Source of the DNA: Rotaria sp. Silwood1
Taxonomy: Eukaryota; Rotifera; Eurotatoria; Philodinida; Philodinidae
Direction of reading: 5' to 3'
Assembly (NCBI GenBank): GCA_905250075.1
Contig: CAJNOP010000123.1
Span: forward strand, 147,903-211,902
Length of the DNA stretch: 64,000 nucleotides
Under the pieces are notes generated by a model, which did no database searches, was not told the origin of the DNA, and saw only the letters and a list, made by a program, of their open reading frames with translations. A program made the position numbers and the translations under genes. Shown piece after piece: positions 24,424 to 35,400 of this stretch. Position 1 is the first letter of the stretch, and each line of letters opens with the position of its first letter.

Positions 24424-27400
24424 ATTTCTGTTGTTTTTTCTTACTTCTGATATTTCAATCGACGCATGTGTCGTGTGAACGAACGCGATAAAACCTTTTT
24501 TTATGTTCTTTTCTGTTACTTTTTTTTTCACTTTCAAAAATATAGTTGTTAGACTGGCAATTTCGAACGAAAACAAATGTTCTGCAGAGGCATACTTTTC
24601 TTACCTTACACACTGAGTCAATATTGTTTTTGCCTATGTCATAGTTTCTTTTCCTTTGCTTCCGACAAGTCGTTGGAAATTTTCTCAATACGTCATGCAC
24701 ATAAGTTCTCAAATGAATAACATATGTACATCAATACGAAAGAAATTTTATTAAAATAAATTGTATTATCATAATTCTTCGAACATTTTTGAGCATGTTT
24801 TTTATCCTGAGTTATCAGAAATATCTGAATGACTATTGAAAGAAATATCGAAGATCTCTATTTAAAAAAAATAATAAGTTTTTTTGTTAATATTCACATT
24901 ATGAAATATTAATTTAGCGGTGCTTCGATCGGGAGAGACAATCAAAGGTAGCATCTTTCATGCATGAATTCAGGAAAATTTCGGTTTTTTTCATTCGATG
25001 ATTCATGAAATTTCAAAAATAAATGTAAGTTTTTTCTTTCTTCTTGATTTTTAGTGGTTACCTCTTGTGGTGACAGCCAGCGACCTCGTTCTTAATTCGA
25101 CTACTTCGAGACATTTCTGCACTGATAGTCGTTCAAACGTTATCCATACTTGAATGCTGTAATTTTGTTTTTATTTAACAAAATCTTATGAAAGAACTAC
25201 ACTAAAGAATCTTCAATATGCAATCACTTATAAAATCAATAAAAATCTTTTACAAAAATATCAAATAAAACACACAATCTTAATTATCTATTTCCAAGAA
25301 AAGCGATACGCTGATTATTCTTATAATTTTAACAATTGAGAAAATTTGTTGTGCTCCTCTGGTTTCTTCAGGTAAGGTCTAATCGATTCGACTATCCTGC
25401 TTAGGATTAAGTCAAAATTCTGATGATGTTACTAGCAAATTTATAAACTAGATAGTATCAACGAGTTTGATGCAAATATAAATAAGTGGCTGTCTTGCCT
25501 ATAGCAAGTCTAGATGTTCGTGTGTTTGTTATACAGATATGTGTGTATGTTTAGAGAAACAATATCAACAGATTTTGCAGAACACACATAAACTCAAGTT
25601 ATAGCAAGTTTAGACGGAACGTCCAAGTGCTCCTTACAATGAAGTTGTCTATAACGATGAGATTAATAGTTCCAAACCATTTTAAACATCGTTTTTTAGT
25701 TTTCATGTCTAATTTTGAAATATAGACGGACGTTGAAAAGTTTTACAACACAATAGGACATTGTTTCTGTGTTATAGTTAATATCTTAGAATTAATTATA
25801 TGCAAAAATATGAGCATAGTGAATATATTGATACATCGATAGAATTAGAAACTTTAAACTACTAAATATTTTATATTTTGTTACCATCATATTATTCTTC
25901 TTTCAGTAGACAGATTACCAATGTTTGTGTTGCAGTACTTATGTTGTCAAAGATAATATCCGATATCAAATAGAAAAAACAAATGATAACAATAGATAGT
26001 GAACACGATTCATAAGAGCTTTAAATTTGGTCTACTTCTTGGTTGTCGATTATAAATTTTTCTCTAGTGATAGACACAGTATTGTAGAACTGGTAATGAT
26101 TCAATAATTTATCACAAAAAAGCACACTAACTAAGTAATATAACATAAATCTTGATCTGTTGCCCAATAATGATAAAAGCCTTCGAGTCACTGCATTGAT
26201 GTTATTTCATCGCCAAAAAATCTCTGTTTTCATTAAGAGATGTCTTATTTTTGTATGAATATTTCATTAATTGGATACATGTATGTAACAAGTAGCAAGA
26301 TATTTTACAAAAGACGATTATTGTTTTTTTATGAAGAACAAATCGAAACAATACTATTTTCACACGATTATAATCGGATTTATAGTCGTCGATTTTATTT
26401 ATTATTTTTTTTTTTTATTGTTAAGAATTTTTTCAATTTTCTCTAATCATTAAGAGGATTTGCCAAGTTTTATTCATTAAAGTTTATGAATGAATTTTCA
26501 TCAATGAAAAACAACAATATAAGATCAAATATAAGATTATAATAATGTTATTTTAAATGAATTTTTTCTTTTTTTTATTCATATATAATATTCCTTTTGA
26601 AATGATGTACACAAGATATGAGTACTCAACATAAAAACAAGCAAAACTTTTTATTACGTTTATTAATTCAATCAATAAATAAGATTAGAATATATGTTCA
26701 GTCATTAAAGGCTGCTCAAATTCCATCATTTTGAACTTAATGTTAAATAACAAATTAATTTTATTAATTTTTTTATTCTAAATAATTCTTAATCAAAATA
26801 TATCAAATTTTGATATAAAAGACAATACCAGACACAAAATAAATACTTTAATTAATCAAAAAAAAAAAAAAAAGAAAGAAAAACAAGATTCTTTTCTTTT
26901 ATTCCTGTAGAACTGAAATCAAAAAGTAGTTCATATATTATAAAAAGTCCTTATTGATGTATGCTTTTTGATCATATATCAATAAAGTCTTGCATAGTGG
27001 GTAGTAGAGCACCAAGGTGTTTGTCACAGTCTGTGAACTGGAAGGAGTATTTTCCATGTCTTGCAATATCCTTTAACACTTCTCTCATTAATTACTTGTC
27101 AACTATTTATTAAGGGACTGTTTATGAGTTATTAATTCGATGCTAATTAGTTATTTAATTAAAATGATACTTTGGGGCCATTTCCAATGAATTATTTTAA
27201 TGAATAGCGACACAATTTATACCGCCTCATACCAAAGATGACACTAACATACTTATGAAAATAATAAACTTGTAATTCTGTTTTACACTTGTCATTTTAT
27301 GCATATGATTCAGATCAAGATGACATGAGACATCCGACTAAATATAAAAACTTTTCTTTCATGTTCCTAAAAACAAGAAACTCCTATATTTAATTATTAG

Positions 27401-27770
27401 AATAGAATGCATGACCAATAATTATGAGATGACGATGATTATAAATAGATTTCGGCTTTTGAGCTAGTCTATTCAATTAAATAATTTTGAACATTTCTTG
27501 ATACTATAATTACACATTCATGTAAGATATTTCTCTTCCAATATAATCCGTCGTTGAAACTAATAAAAAGAAAAGATTACATTTTTGAAAACTATACTCC
27601 GTATAAAAAAACGCATTTTCAAATGAAATAATCCTCAAGCAATTCTGAAGTATAATAATGAAAGTTTCATTATTAATTTTCATTCAAAATGCTCGGATTG
27701 AAATAAAAATTAATTTGTATTGAAAAATGTTAGTATCTGGTTGTAAAAGAACAATCATATCTTCTTGATT
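24424..27770. other. intergenic, AT-rich
   Basis: No gene recognised. Scattered short hairpins only; no splice-joined frames were found on either strand. Confidence 0.55.
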
Positions 27771-27852
27771 GCGGACAATTTTTCTTAATTGGAGGAAAAA
27801 CAATGTCCGCAGAGCAGAATGGGGGGAGGGAGAGAGAGAAAAAACTGACCGT

Positions 27853-27965
27853 GACACGACATTTGCGCGCGCGACATTTGCGCGCCGACACTTGCGCGCC
27901 GGCATTTGCGCGCGCGACACTTGCGCGCACGACACTTGCGCGCTCGACACTTGCGCGCAAAATGA
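27853..27965 (+). repeat. GC-rich short tandem array, left arm
   Basis: Seven units of 14-15 bp close to ACACTTGCGCGCACG, differing mainly at the CG/CC/CA positions. Strongly GC-rich against an AT-rich background. Confidence 0.85.
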
Positions 27966-28429
27966 TTTGTTCTGCGCTTGACTTCGGTCTGGATTGGATA
28001 TGACTACGGATGTTGCTTAGAAGATAGATGCTGGCTGTGCGTGTGGCTGTGAGGGTTAAGTATTACCGTAGTCTCAATTCCAATCATTCATTGAGGAATT
28101 CTGGAAGAATCTTTCAGGATCCTTGACTTCACGGATCTTGTCAGGTTTTCTACAAGATCCTGCCACCTTTCTTGATAATTCGTTTTTCCAGGGTTTCGCA
28201 TAGGGTCAAGAAACGTGGGCTCCAAACTGTGTAAACTCCAAATTGCGTAAAGTCTAAATTTCGAGCCCATTTTCTTCTCAGTCCCTCTGCTATGATTCAT
28301 AGCACCATCTAGAATGCTAGTAGCATTTTCTGGGATGCTACTTGCATTTCCTCGGATGCTAATAGCATCATCTGAGATGCTAGAATCAACATCTGTGATG
28401 CTGGTAGCGTTCTCTGGGCTGCTACTAGC

Positions 28430-28560
28430 ATTCAGTAGGATAATAAAGCATTCTCTGGAATGCTAGTAGCATTCTCTGGAATGCTAGTAGCATTCTCTGG
28501 AATGCTAGTAGCATTCTCTGGAATGCTAGTAGCATTCCATGGGATGCTGAAGCATTTTCT
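28430..28560. repeat. 21-bp tandem repeat of a near-palindrome
   Basis: At least four near-identical units with core GAATGCTAGTAGCATTC, which is self-complementary except for its central base. Degenerate units (GGATGCTA, GCATCC) extend the pattern from about 28310 to 28880. A 21-bp period keeps frames open on both strands, which explains the long but meaningless frames here. Confidence 0.85.
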
Positions 28561-29443
28561 GGAATGCTAGTAGCATTTCCTGGAGTTCTAGTATTGTTCT
28601 CTGAGGTGCTAGTAGCAGTCACTGGGATGGTAGAGGCATTCTCTAGGATGCTAGAAGCAATTTCTGGGATGCTAGAGCCATTACCGGGGATCCTAGAGGC
28701 ATTACCTACGACGTTAGTAGCATTTTCGGTCATGCTCATAGCATCCCAGGCAATGCCTCCAGCATCCCAGCCAAAGCCTCTAGCATCCCAGGTGATGCCC
28801 ATAGCATCCGAGAGAATCGACATTAGCATCCTAGGCATTATTAGTGGGATCCCAGGAAATGCCTCTGGTATTCAAGGTAATGCTACTAGTACTCTAGGTG
28901 GTGCCACAAACCATAACAGAAGGATTGAGAAGAAAAGTGAGCTCCAAATTTGGAGTTTACATGCGGAGCTCACTTTTCTTGACCTTCTCAGGGTAAGGCA
29001 GGGTCCTGGTTAGGATGTATCCAGGTTCCTATCAAGCTATTTTTCTAAATCATGGATGCAGGATCCTACATGGATTCAAGCTTAATCCTGCTTAGTATCA
29101 TCACAGGAATAATAGAGATGATTCTTTCAAGATTTGATGCATTTCGGACGCAATCTGTTCAGAATCCTGATTGGATCTTGCTAGGAATACTACCAGGATC
29201 TTGAAATTCTGTGGCTATACGCTTCTTTCAGGATTTAGTCATTTCCTCAGAAAAGAAACAGCGAATCATTGAAGGATCCTGATTGGATTCGTTAAGGATC
29301 AGACACAGAAACATCAAAGATTTTCCCTAGGGTAGTGAAGATGCATAAAGGATTGTCTCGAACTACTGCTTTCCCATTGCAGTGGCACCCACTTTCCGAC
29401 ATCATCACACTCAAACCCAAACGCAGACTCATTCCATGAAAAG

Positions 29444-29558
29444 AAATCATTTTGCGCGCAAATGTTACGCGCGTAAGTGTCGCGCGCGCAAGTGTCGTGC
29501 GCGCAAGTGTCGGCGCGCAAGTGTCGGCGCGCAAATGTCACGCGCGCAAATGTCGTGT
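29444..29558 (-). repeat. GC-rich short tandem array, right arm
   Basis: Seven units that are the reverse complement of the left array. The inner edge (AAATCATTTTGCGCGC) exactly complements the inner edge of the left array. Confidence 0.85.
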
Positions 29559-29583
29559 AATCAAAACTGACGCACACTGGAAA

Positions 29584-30285
29584 TTGTCCGCAAAGCAGAA
29601 TAAAGGTAGAGTGATAAAAATATCCGCATTATGAAAACAAGCAACAAGTAGAAGTAGTAAGATAATTAGTCCAGATAGCTCGATTCAAGAGAGAATATCA
29701 TCTCTATCGAGCTAGTCTAGTTTTGGATGGCGCGTGTCGTCCAGGTCATTTCTTTTCCTATGTGGCGTGAACGAAAGTATTTAAAGCGGTAGAAATGATG
29801 ATAAGTGGATAATAAAAACGTCGATCGTGAACCATGATAACATTTCTGTAATTACCACACAACCTGGTAAGAATAAGATAATATTTAAAAACTATCTTTT
29901 TGAATTAAAACGTGCAAATAAGAATAAAAATGAAATATGATTAGATTAGAGCAAAAACAAACTCAAAAAAGATCAACACGACCTAGAAGATTAACATTAC
30001 TTAACAATGACAACATTTTAGTTCAAGCAAAACAAGATTATTTAAATAGTCTTTTGGATTTAAATAATTATCAAAAGAGATTGGGTTCTCTTTGTTATAG
30101 ATACATTCATGTATTGGACACGTTTGATAAGGATGATCTAGATTATGAACTTAAAAAATAGTTGAATGTTGTATCAACCTGTATTACTTGTATTTCTTCA
30201 CATAATGAATTTTTCCTTGATTCTATGATGCGGACACTTTTATCTCTCTATCTCGATTCTACTTTGCGGACATTTTTCCTTAATT
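29584..30285. repeat. inverted repeat pair flanking a small ORF
   Basis: The segment 29584-29634 (TGTCCGCAAAGCAGAAT followed by TATCCGCATTATG) matches the reverse complement of 30224-30280 (ATGATGCGGACAC and TACTTTGCGGACAT). The 590 bp between carry a 74-codon ORF. This could be a separate small element that shares end motifs with its left neighbour. Confidence 0.55.
29937..30161 (+). CDS. hypothetical 74-residue basic/helical protein
   Basis: A short frame with balanced, charged composition: a basic N-terminus (KRSTRPRR), a long helix-like middle (ILVQAKQDYLNSLLDLNNYQ) and an acidic end (DKDDLDYELKK). Protein-like composition is the only coding evidence. A splice-donor-like CTG|GTAAGAA at about 29866-29876 suggests that an upstream non-coding or coding exon could exist. 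It lies between the inverted repeats at 29584 and 30224. Function unknown; it may be a chance frame. Confidence 0.35.
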   Translation: MIRLEQKQTQKRSTRPRRLTLLNNDNILVQAKQDYLNSLLDLNNYQKRLGSLCYRYIHVLDTFDKDDLDYELKK

Positions 30286-31210
30286 GATTGATTGAAAATG
30301 TTACTTATACCAAAACTCCGATTTTTGATCTCGAATAGTACGATGATCTTCTTTTTCTCATAAAAAACTAACTTATCTGACCTATACAAGTGAAGGAAGT
30401 TTTTCTATAACACTGAGTGTGACATTACATCTTTTTTATTCGCAGTACAGCTCAAAGTTTCTAACCATGAAACAATACTTTGAAAGTACTAGAGAAGTTT
30501 AGTGTTTCCTGAAGAGGAGCAGTGTTGACATCATCAGAAAAAAAAACAACTTCTATTAAATTTCTATATTTTAATCCTTATATGCGATGTACGAATTCTG
30601 CTACTTTAGCAACCATCACATCTGTTACTTTATATATTTAAACCTAAACTAGTCAATTTTGATTGATGATTTATACAATTCCAGAAATAGTTTTGATGAT
30701 ATCTCGTATATCGAGGATTTTTTTACGCACTATTGGCATTAATTATGAAGTAGAAAACGGATTCTGTTTTTTTTTCTCTTCGTAGGATTCTTTTTAGTTG
30801 TTCATGTCGAGATTAAAAATCGAAGTTTAGGTATGAGTAATATTTTCAATAATTTTTATAGTCATTAGATTACATGTGTCAAATTTAATTGAAATAAGTC
30901 ACTTCATTGTTGAAAAAAAAATATAAACTATGATTGGATTTTATCATTGCAACAAATTGTTCGGTCATCGTAATTTTGATAACATATCAGTAGCAATTGC
31001 ACATAATAATTAATCAAATTAAGAAATCGAACAATAAAAGTTTGTTATCTAATATTATTATTTAACTACAACAGAACTTTTTCTTTTTCAAAATACATAT
31101 TTTATGTCTCAATATGATTTATACATACAAAGTTACTTATACTACAACAAATATATATATAGATTTTTAAAACATTAAATCAGTTATTGAAATGAAAAAA
31201 GATAATTTAT
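30286..31210. other. intergenic, AT-rich
   Basis: Nothing recognised. It is the 3' side of the GPCR on the minus strand; TTTATT at 31207-31212 overlaps that gene's stop and could act as AATAAA. Confidence 0.5.
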
Positions 31211-32434
31211 TTAATCATATGCTGATTCTCTATGAGATAATGATATCAATGGAATTGTAGAACGGGCGGACATTTGAGTTGCAAGAATATCATTCGTATG
31301 TTTATGACGTGTAAGATTTACTTTATAGTCTCGTTTTGTTTTTTGAAATGATGCTGTTAACATAATACTATCATTTGTATGACGTGGTTGTCTAAAATGA
31401 TCAGTTACTGAACCATAAGATGTTATAAAACAATGCCAATAATGTAAAAATCCAGCACGAAATTTTGATGACATAACACCATATATAAATGGATTAACAC
31501 ATGAATTACTCATAGCCATAAGATGAAATGCAAAATAAAAATGAGGTATATATTTTTGATCAAATATTCTATTAAGATATGGATGTAATACATTTGTATA
31601 TAATTGCATTGGAAACCAACAAACACCAAACATAATAACAACAATAGAACACATTTTAATAACTTTTCTTTTAGATTTTTTTATTCGTGCATCACGTTGT
31701 GAATGTGCTTCACCTGGTGCATGACTTTGACTTAATTGCCAACCAAGTCTTATATAAACTATAGATAAAATACACAATGGCATTAAATAAATAATTGTTA
31801 ATGTCATTATATTATAGATTGTTTGTATTGATGATGATAGACCATTTGTTTGACATATGGTTTGTGTATATTCTTTTGGATCATTTAAATCTTGACGAAA
31901 ACATATATGTATAATATGCATTTCAAAATATACTGGTAAACTAAAAATAATAGAAAATGTCCAAAGTAAACCAATTAATATATAACATTGTTTTCGTGTT
32001 AATTTTGAATGTAATGGATAAATTATAGCTATATATCGATCAACAGACATAGCTATTAATGTATAAACAGTGCAAACAATAAAAACTGATTGTGAAAATG
32101 ATGTAAATTTACACATAAATATTCCAAATGGCCAATCTGCTAAAAGATAATCTGATATTAACACAATTGGAATACAAAAAAGACCAACAAAAAAATCTGT
32201 TACAGCTAAATTAGCAATAAATAAATTTGTACCAGTTGCAATACCCATATAATGAAATATAGTTAAATATACAAGAGCATTACCACCAATTGTAAGAATA
32301 CTTAATAGTGTGTAAACAACAATAGCTGTTCCTTGCAAATATGTTGGTGGAATTGATGGTGGTAGATCAACATATATTGCTTCAGCTGGACTAGTATTAC
32401 ATATAATAGTATATGTAAAATTCATTTGTGTCAT
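31211..32434 (-). CDS. class A neuropeptide-type GPCR
   Basis: An intronless 407-residue receptor with all hallmarks: TM1 GNALVYL (51-57), TM2 IANLAVTD (73-80), TM3 with VDRYIAIIYPL (131-141), TM6 GVCWFPMQ (270-277) and TM7 NPFIYG (314-319). Cys108 and Cys194 supply the conserved disulfide. N-glycosylation sites NFT (5) and NTS (13) are in the short N-terminus. ICL3 contains the RDARIKKSKRKVIKM stretch, a pattern seen in invertebrate peptide receptors of the NPY/tachykinin/RYamide-luqin branch (established for the families, from memory); the exact ligand cannot be set from sequence alone. The tail has Ser/Thr sites that kinases could use. Unlike the receptor at 19352, it keeps canonical DRY and NPxxY and is probably signalling-competent through a G protein. 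Confidence 0.9.
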   Translation of the reverse strand: MTQMNFTYTIICNTSPAEAIYVDLPPSIPPTYLQGTAIVVYTLLSILTIGGNALVYLTIFHYMGIATGTNLFIANLAVTDFFVGLFCIPIVLISDYLLADWPFGIFMCKFTSFSQSVFIVCTVYTLIAMSVDRYIAIIYPLHSKLTRKQCYILIGLLWTFSIIFSLPVYFEMHIIHICFRQDLNDPKEYTQTICQTNGLSSSIQTIYNIMTLTIIYLMPLCILSIVYIRLGWQLSQSHAPGEAHSQRDARIKKSKRKVIKMCSIVVIMFGVCWFPMQLYTNVLHPYLNRIFDQKYIPHFYFAFHLMAMSNSCVNPFIYGVMSSKFRAGFLHYWHCFITSYGSVTDHFRQPRHTNDSIMLTASFQKTKRDYKVNLTRHKHTNDILATQMSARSTIPLISLSHRESAYD

Positions 32435-35400
32435 TATAATGTATAATATTATTCAATTATCTATTATTTCATGTATGATAAACAATCTATAAAATAAAAT
32501 GATCATAAAATTGAGAGGAAACAAAAAAAAAAAGATTTCTATCATGTTAATATAATGATGATAGTAATTGTAGGCGGCATATATTTCAACACGTCAACAG
32601 TATGTCTTACAAAAAAGTCATCATAAAATATCAAATTCTTGTCTACTGTGGTTTCTATATAAAACTTTGTTTTAAATTATTTTTCTAATAAATATTGATA
32701 AATCTGTTTATCAGGATTAAATTAATACAGATTTGTGTTAATCCTTTTCTTTATGAAAACTATGTTAGTAAAATCAAATCTCTTTTCTATTTATTTCTTT
32801 ATATATAACCTAAAGCAACAAGAAAAAAATCTGATTATAAAATTATTCTTTTTTTGATCCTACATGAGAAATAGGATTTTATTCAGCATTTAAATATGAC
32901 ATGCTATTTACTTATATACGAAAAGAAAACTTATTAAAATAAACATTTTTTCTTTTACCGAACAAGACATATTGTATATGATAGTTTGTATCTAAGTACG
33001 ACCGTTTAATAATTAGTACTGATCGTATTATCCTTGGATTCCAAGGAAAAATAAATACGATCGTAGATAGCCGTTTTAGATGAGTTTTTTTTTTTCGCCG
33101 TATGGAATATGCAGTATTACTATCGTATTTCATTATATTGTAAACATTCAGATACCCAATTTTCAGACCTTTTGATGATTCTTATTAGCTTTGTATGGCA
33201 AGATAAAATATGATCGTAATACTGCACTTGACAAACATCAATTTACACCTATTTACGATAGTAAATTATATGAAATGTTTATATATATTATAGTTGTTGA
33301 TTATCTCTACGATTGTAATCATCTTCCTGGACAGAAAAAAAAACAAGAGACAGAAAGAAAAAAAACAAAAAGAAAATCTGTCTAATATTTTATCTTTATC
33401 TTCCATCTCTAAATTAATTCTTTCATTTAATATAACAATAAGAACGGATTTGGAAATATGAACGGCATTCAACAAAAGCTAATGCTTTCTTTTTTTGGTT
33501 TCTTAATTTAATTATGAACACAAAAAAAAATATAGAGTTGTTAATAGCGAAAAGAAAGTAATTAGTACTTTCTAATTTTATTATATTTGATAATTATGAA
33601 TTGTACTATAGATGTAAAAAGTAAATTATTCTTGCAATTAAGAAGAGAAAAAAGTAAATGATGCAAAATTTTGTTTCTTTGTGTTATAAAAACTTAACAA
33701 TAAAACTTAAGATGCTAATGGAAAATAAAAAAAACAAATATCATACTTTCTTTTTTTTTTTATAACATTGAAAATTCTATTTTCAATCAATATAAAAGTT
33801 GTTTTATGGAAAAGAAAACTATGCATATAATTAAAAGCTTATCAATTGGAATGTTTTATTTATTTATCAGAGATAACAGAAAGAGAACTTGATTAACTCA
33901 TCTAGATCATTGCTAATAAAATAATCTGACATGAAATATATATCAAGAAGAATAAGTATGATAGATTTGTGAATGAAATTCTCTAATGATAGGAAAAAAT
34001 ATTGATGGATTTTTTAGAATAGAAAAATGGAAAGTCATTAAGACATTCATCTTAGTAGAAAAGAAAAGATTGTTACCTGAAGTATAGTGTCATTATCTGA
34101 TAAAGTTCTGCTAATGGAAAATAATTATGCTTTTATTAATACATGTGTACTGTAAATAATTATGACTAATGAATGAAACTTACTAGGTTGAATAAAAAAC
34201 ATATTTTGAATCATTTTACAGTTAGGATGACACGGAAGTTTGTCTGATGAATGAATGAATGAATAAAAACGATCCTTTTGTTTTCTTGTTCTATATGAAA
34301 TAAAAATAGCTGAGATATTTATTATAGAAAAATATATATATATATTTGAATAGTTCATTGTCTTTTTTTGTTTTATTACATCGATGTAGTTATGATAGAT
34401 TTATAGAATGGTACTCTATCACCATAGATCATTGAACTAATTGTTTTCTAATAAGTCATTCTTTATTCAAGTTTTATCATAACTACACAATCATTAAAGA
34501 AGAATATTTTTATTTAAAATACAAATATCGGAAATTAATATCAATATTTGTTTTTCAAATGTTCTGCTATTCAATAAATTATATATATGAAAGAATGAAA
34601 TTTTTTCATTGATCCTTATATTTAAAGAATAAGCTTTATACTGGATAAATAAAATAATCTTTTTTTTTTCAATTATATATGTTGGTACGACCTGAAACAG
34701 CGTATGTAAGTCAAATATTATTCTCTATTGTTTAAAAGATCACAAGGATTAATATCTAAAGTCAAATATTTATCTTACCACTGACATCCTTTACTAATGG
34801 TTATATATTTTCTTATCCATCATTAAAATAGAACTCTCAAACAAACTAACATAATATTTTTCTCATTAGTATTACGCACTTACTATTCATGTACTAGTTG
34901 TCTAGATAAATATCCCGAGGCTAATATTGATAAGCATAACAAATCTATATTATGATGTATTAAATTCACTATTAAATATATAATTTGAAGTAATAATTCT
35001 AAATATATTCTCTAAGACTAGCCTATCATTTGATGATGTCTAAGTTTAAGCAATCGAAGAATGTATATGAAACATTTAGAATGATATTCGATTTACAAAA
35101 TCTTAAAAAAAAAGAAAAAACTTTTTTGAGAGAAATATATGAACAATACACTGTTTTTTTTTTAAAAAAAGACACAAATCACTTATTACCTTACTGACAT
35201 TGTTAGATGAAAGTCATCTAAGAAGAAAAAACTCATATGGAAAATACCATATTTCAAGAGATTTTACTTATTAATGAACCTATTTCCATGCACAACATAA
35301 AATAACTGATTAAGTTTCATACACATAAGGTGTATAATTAGTTGATAGAAAAAGAAATTCAATTATATATTTTCATGCTTAAAATGAAACGCATTGGGTA

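Larger units (their letters stand above)
27771..29600. mobile_element. composite foldback-like element with GC-rich subterminal arrays
   Basis: A GC-rich array (27853-27965) is mirrored in inverse orientation at 29444-29558. Inside these, 28230-28345 and 28880-28980 are a second inverted pair (TTTTCTTCTCAGTCC against its complement, with flanking TGTAAACTCCAAATT). The centre is a degenerate 21-bp repeat array. The motif TGTCCGCAGAGCAGAAT occurs near the left end, and TGTCCGCAAAGCAGAAT near the right end in the same orientation, so the outer boundaries are not certain. No protein-coding frame is credible. The layout resembles Foldback-type elements with subrepeats in their arms (established class; membership is inference). 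Confidence 0.65.

Noticed and set aside
27684..28003. Four overlapping Arg/Cys/Ala-rich frames
   Set aside because: Translation of the GC-rich 14-15-bp array in several frames.
28425..29013. Long overlapping frames on both strands (137 and 149 codons)
   Set aside because: They follow the 21-bp tandem repeat, whose period keeps all frames open; no independent coding signal.
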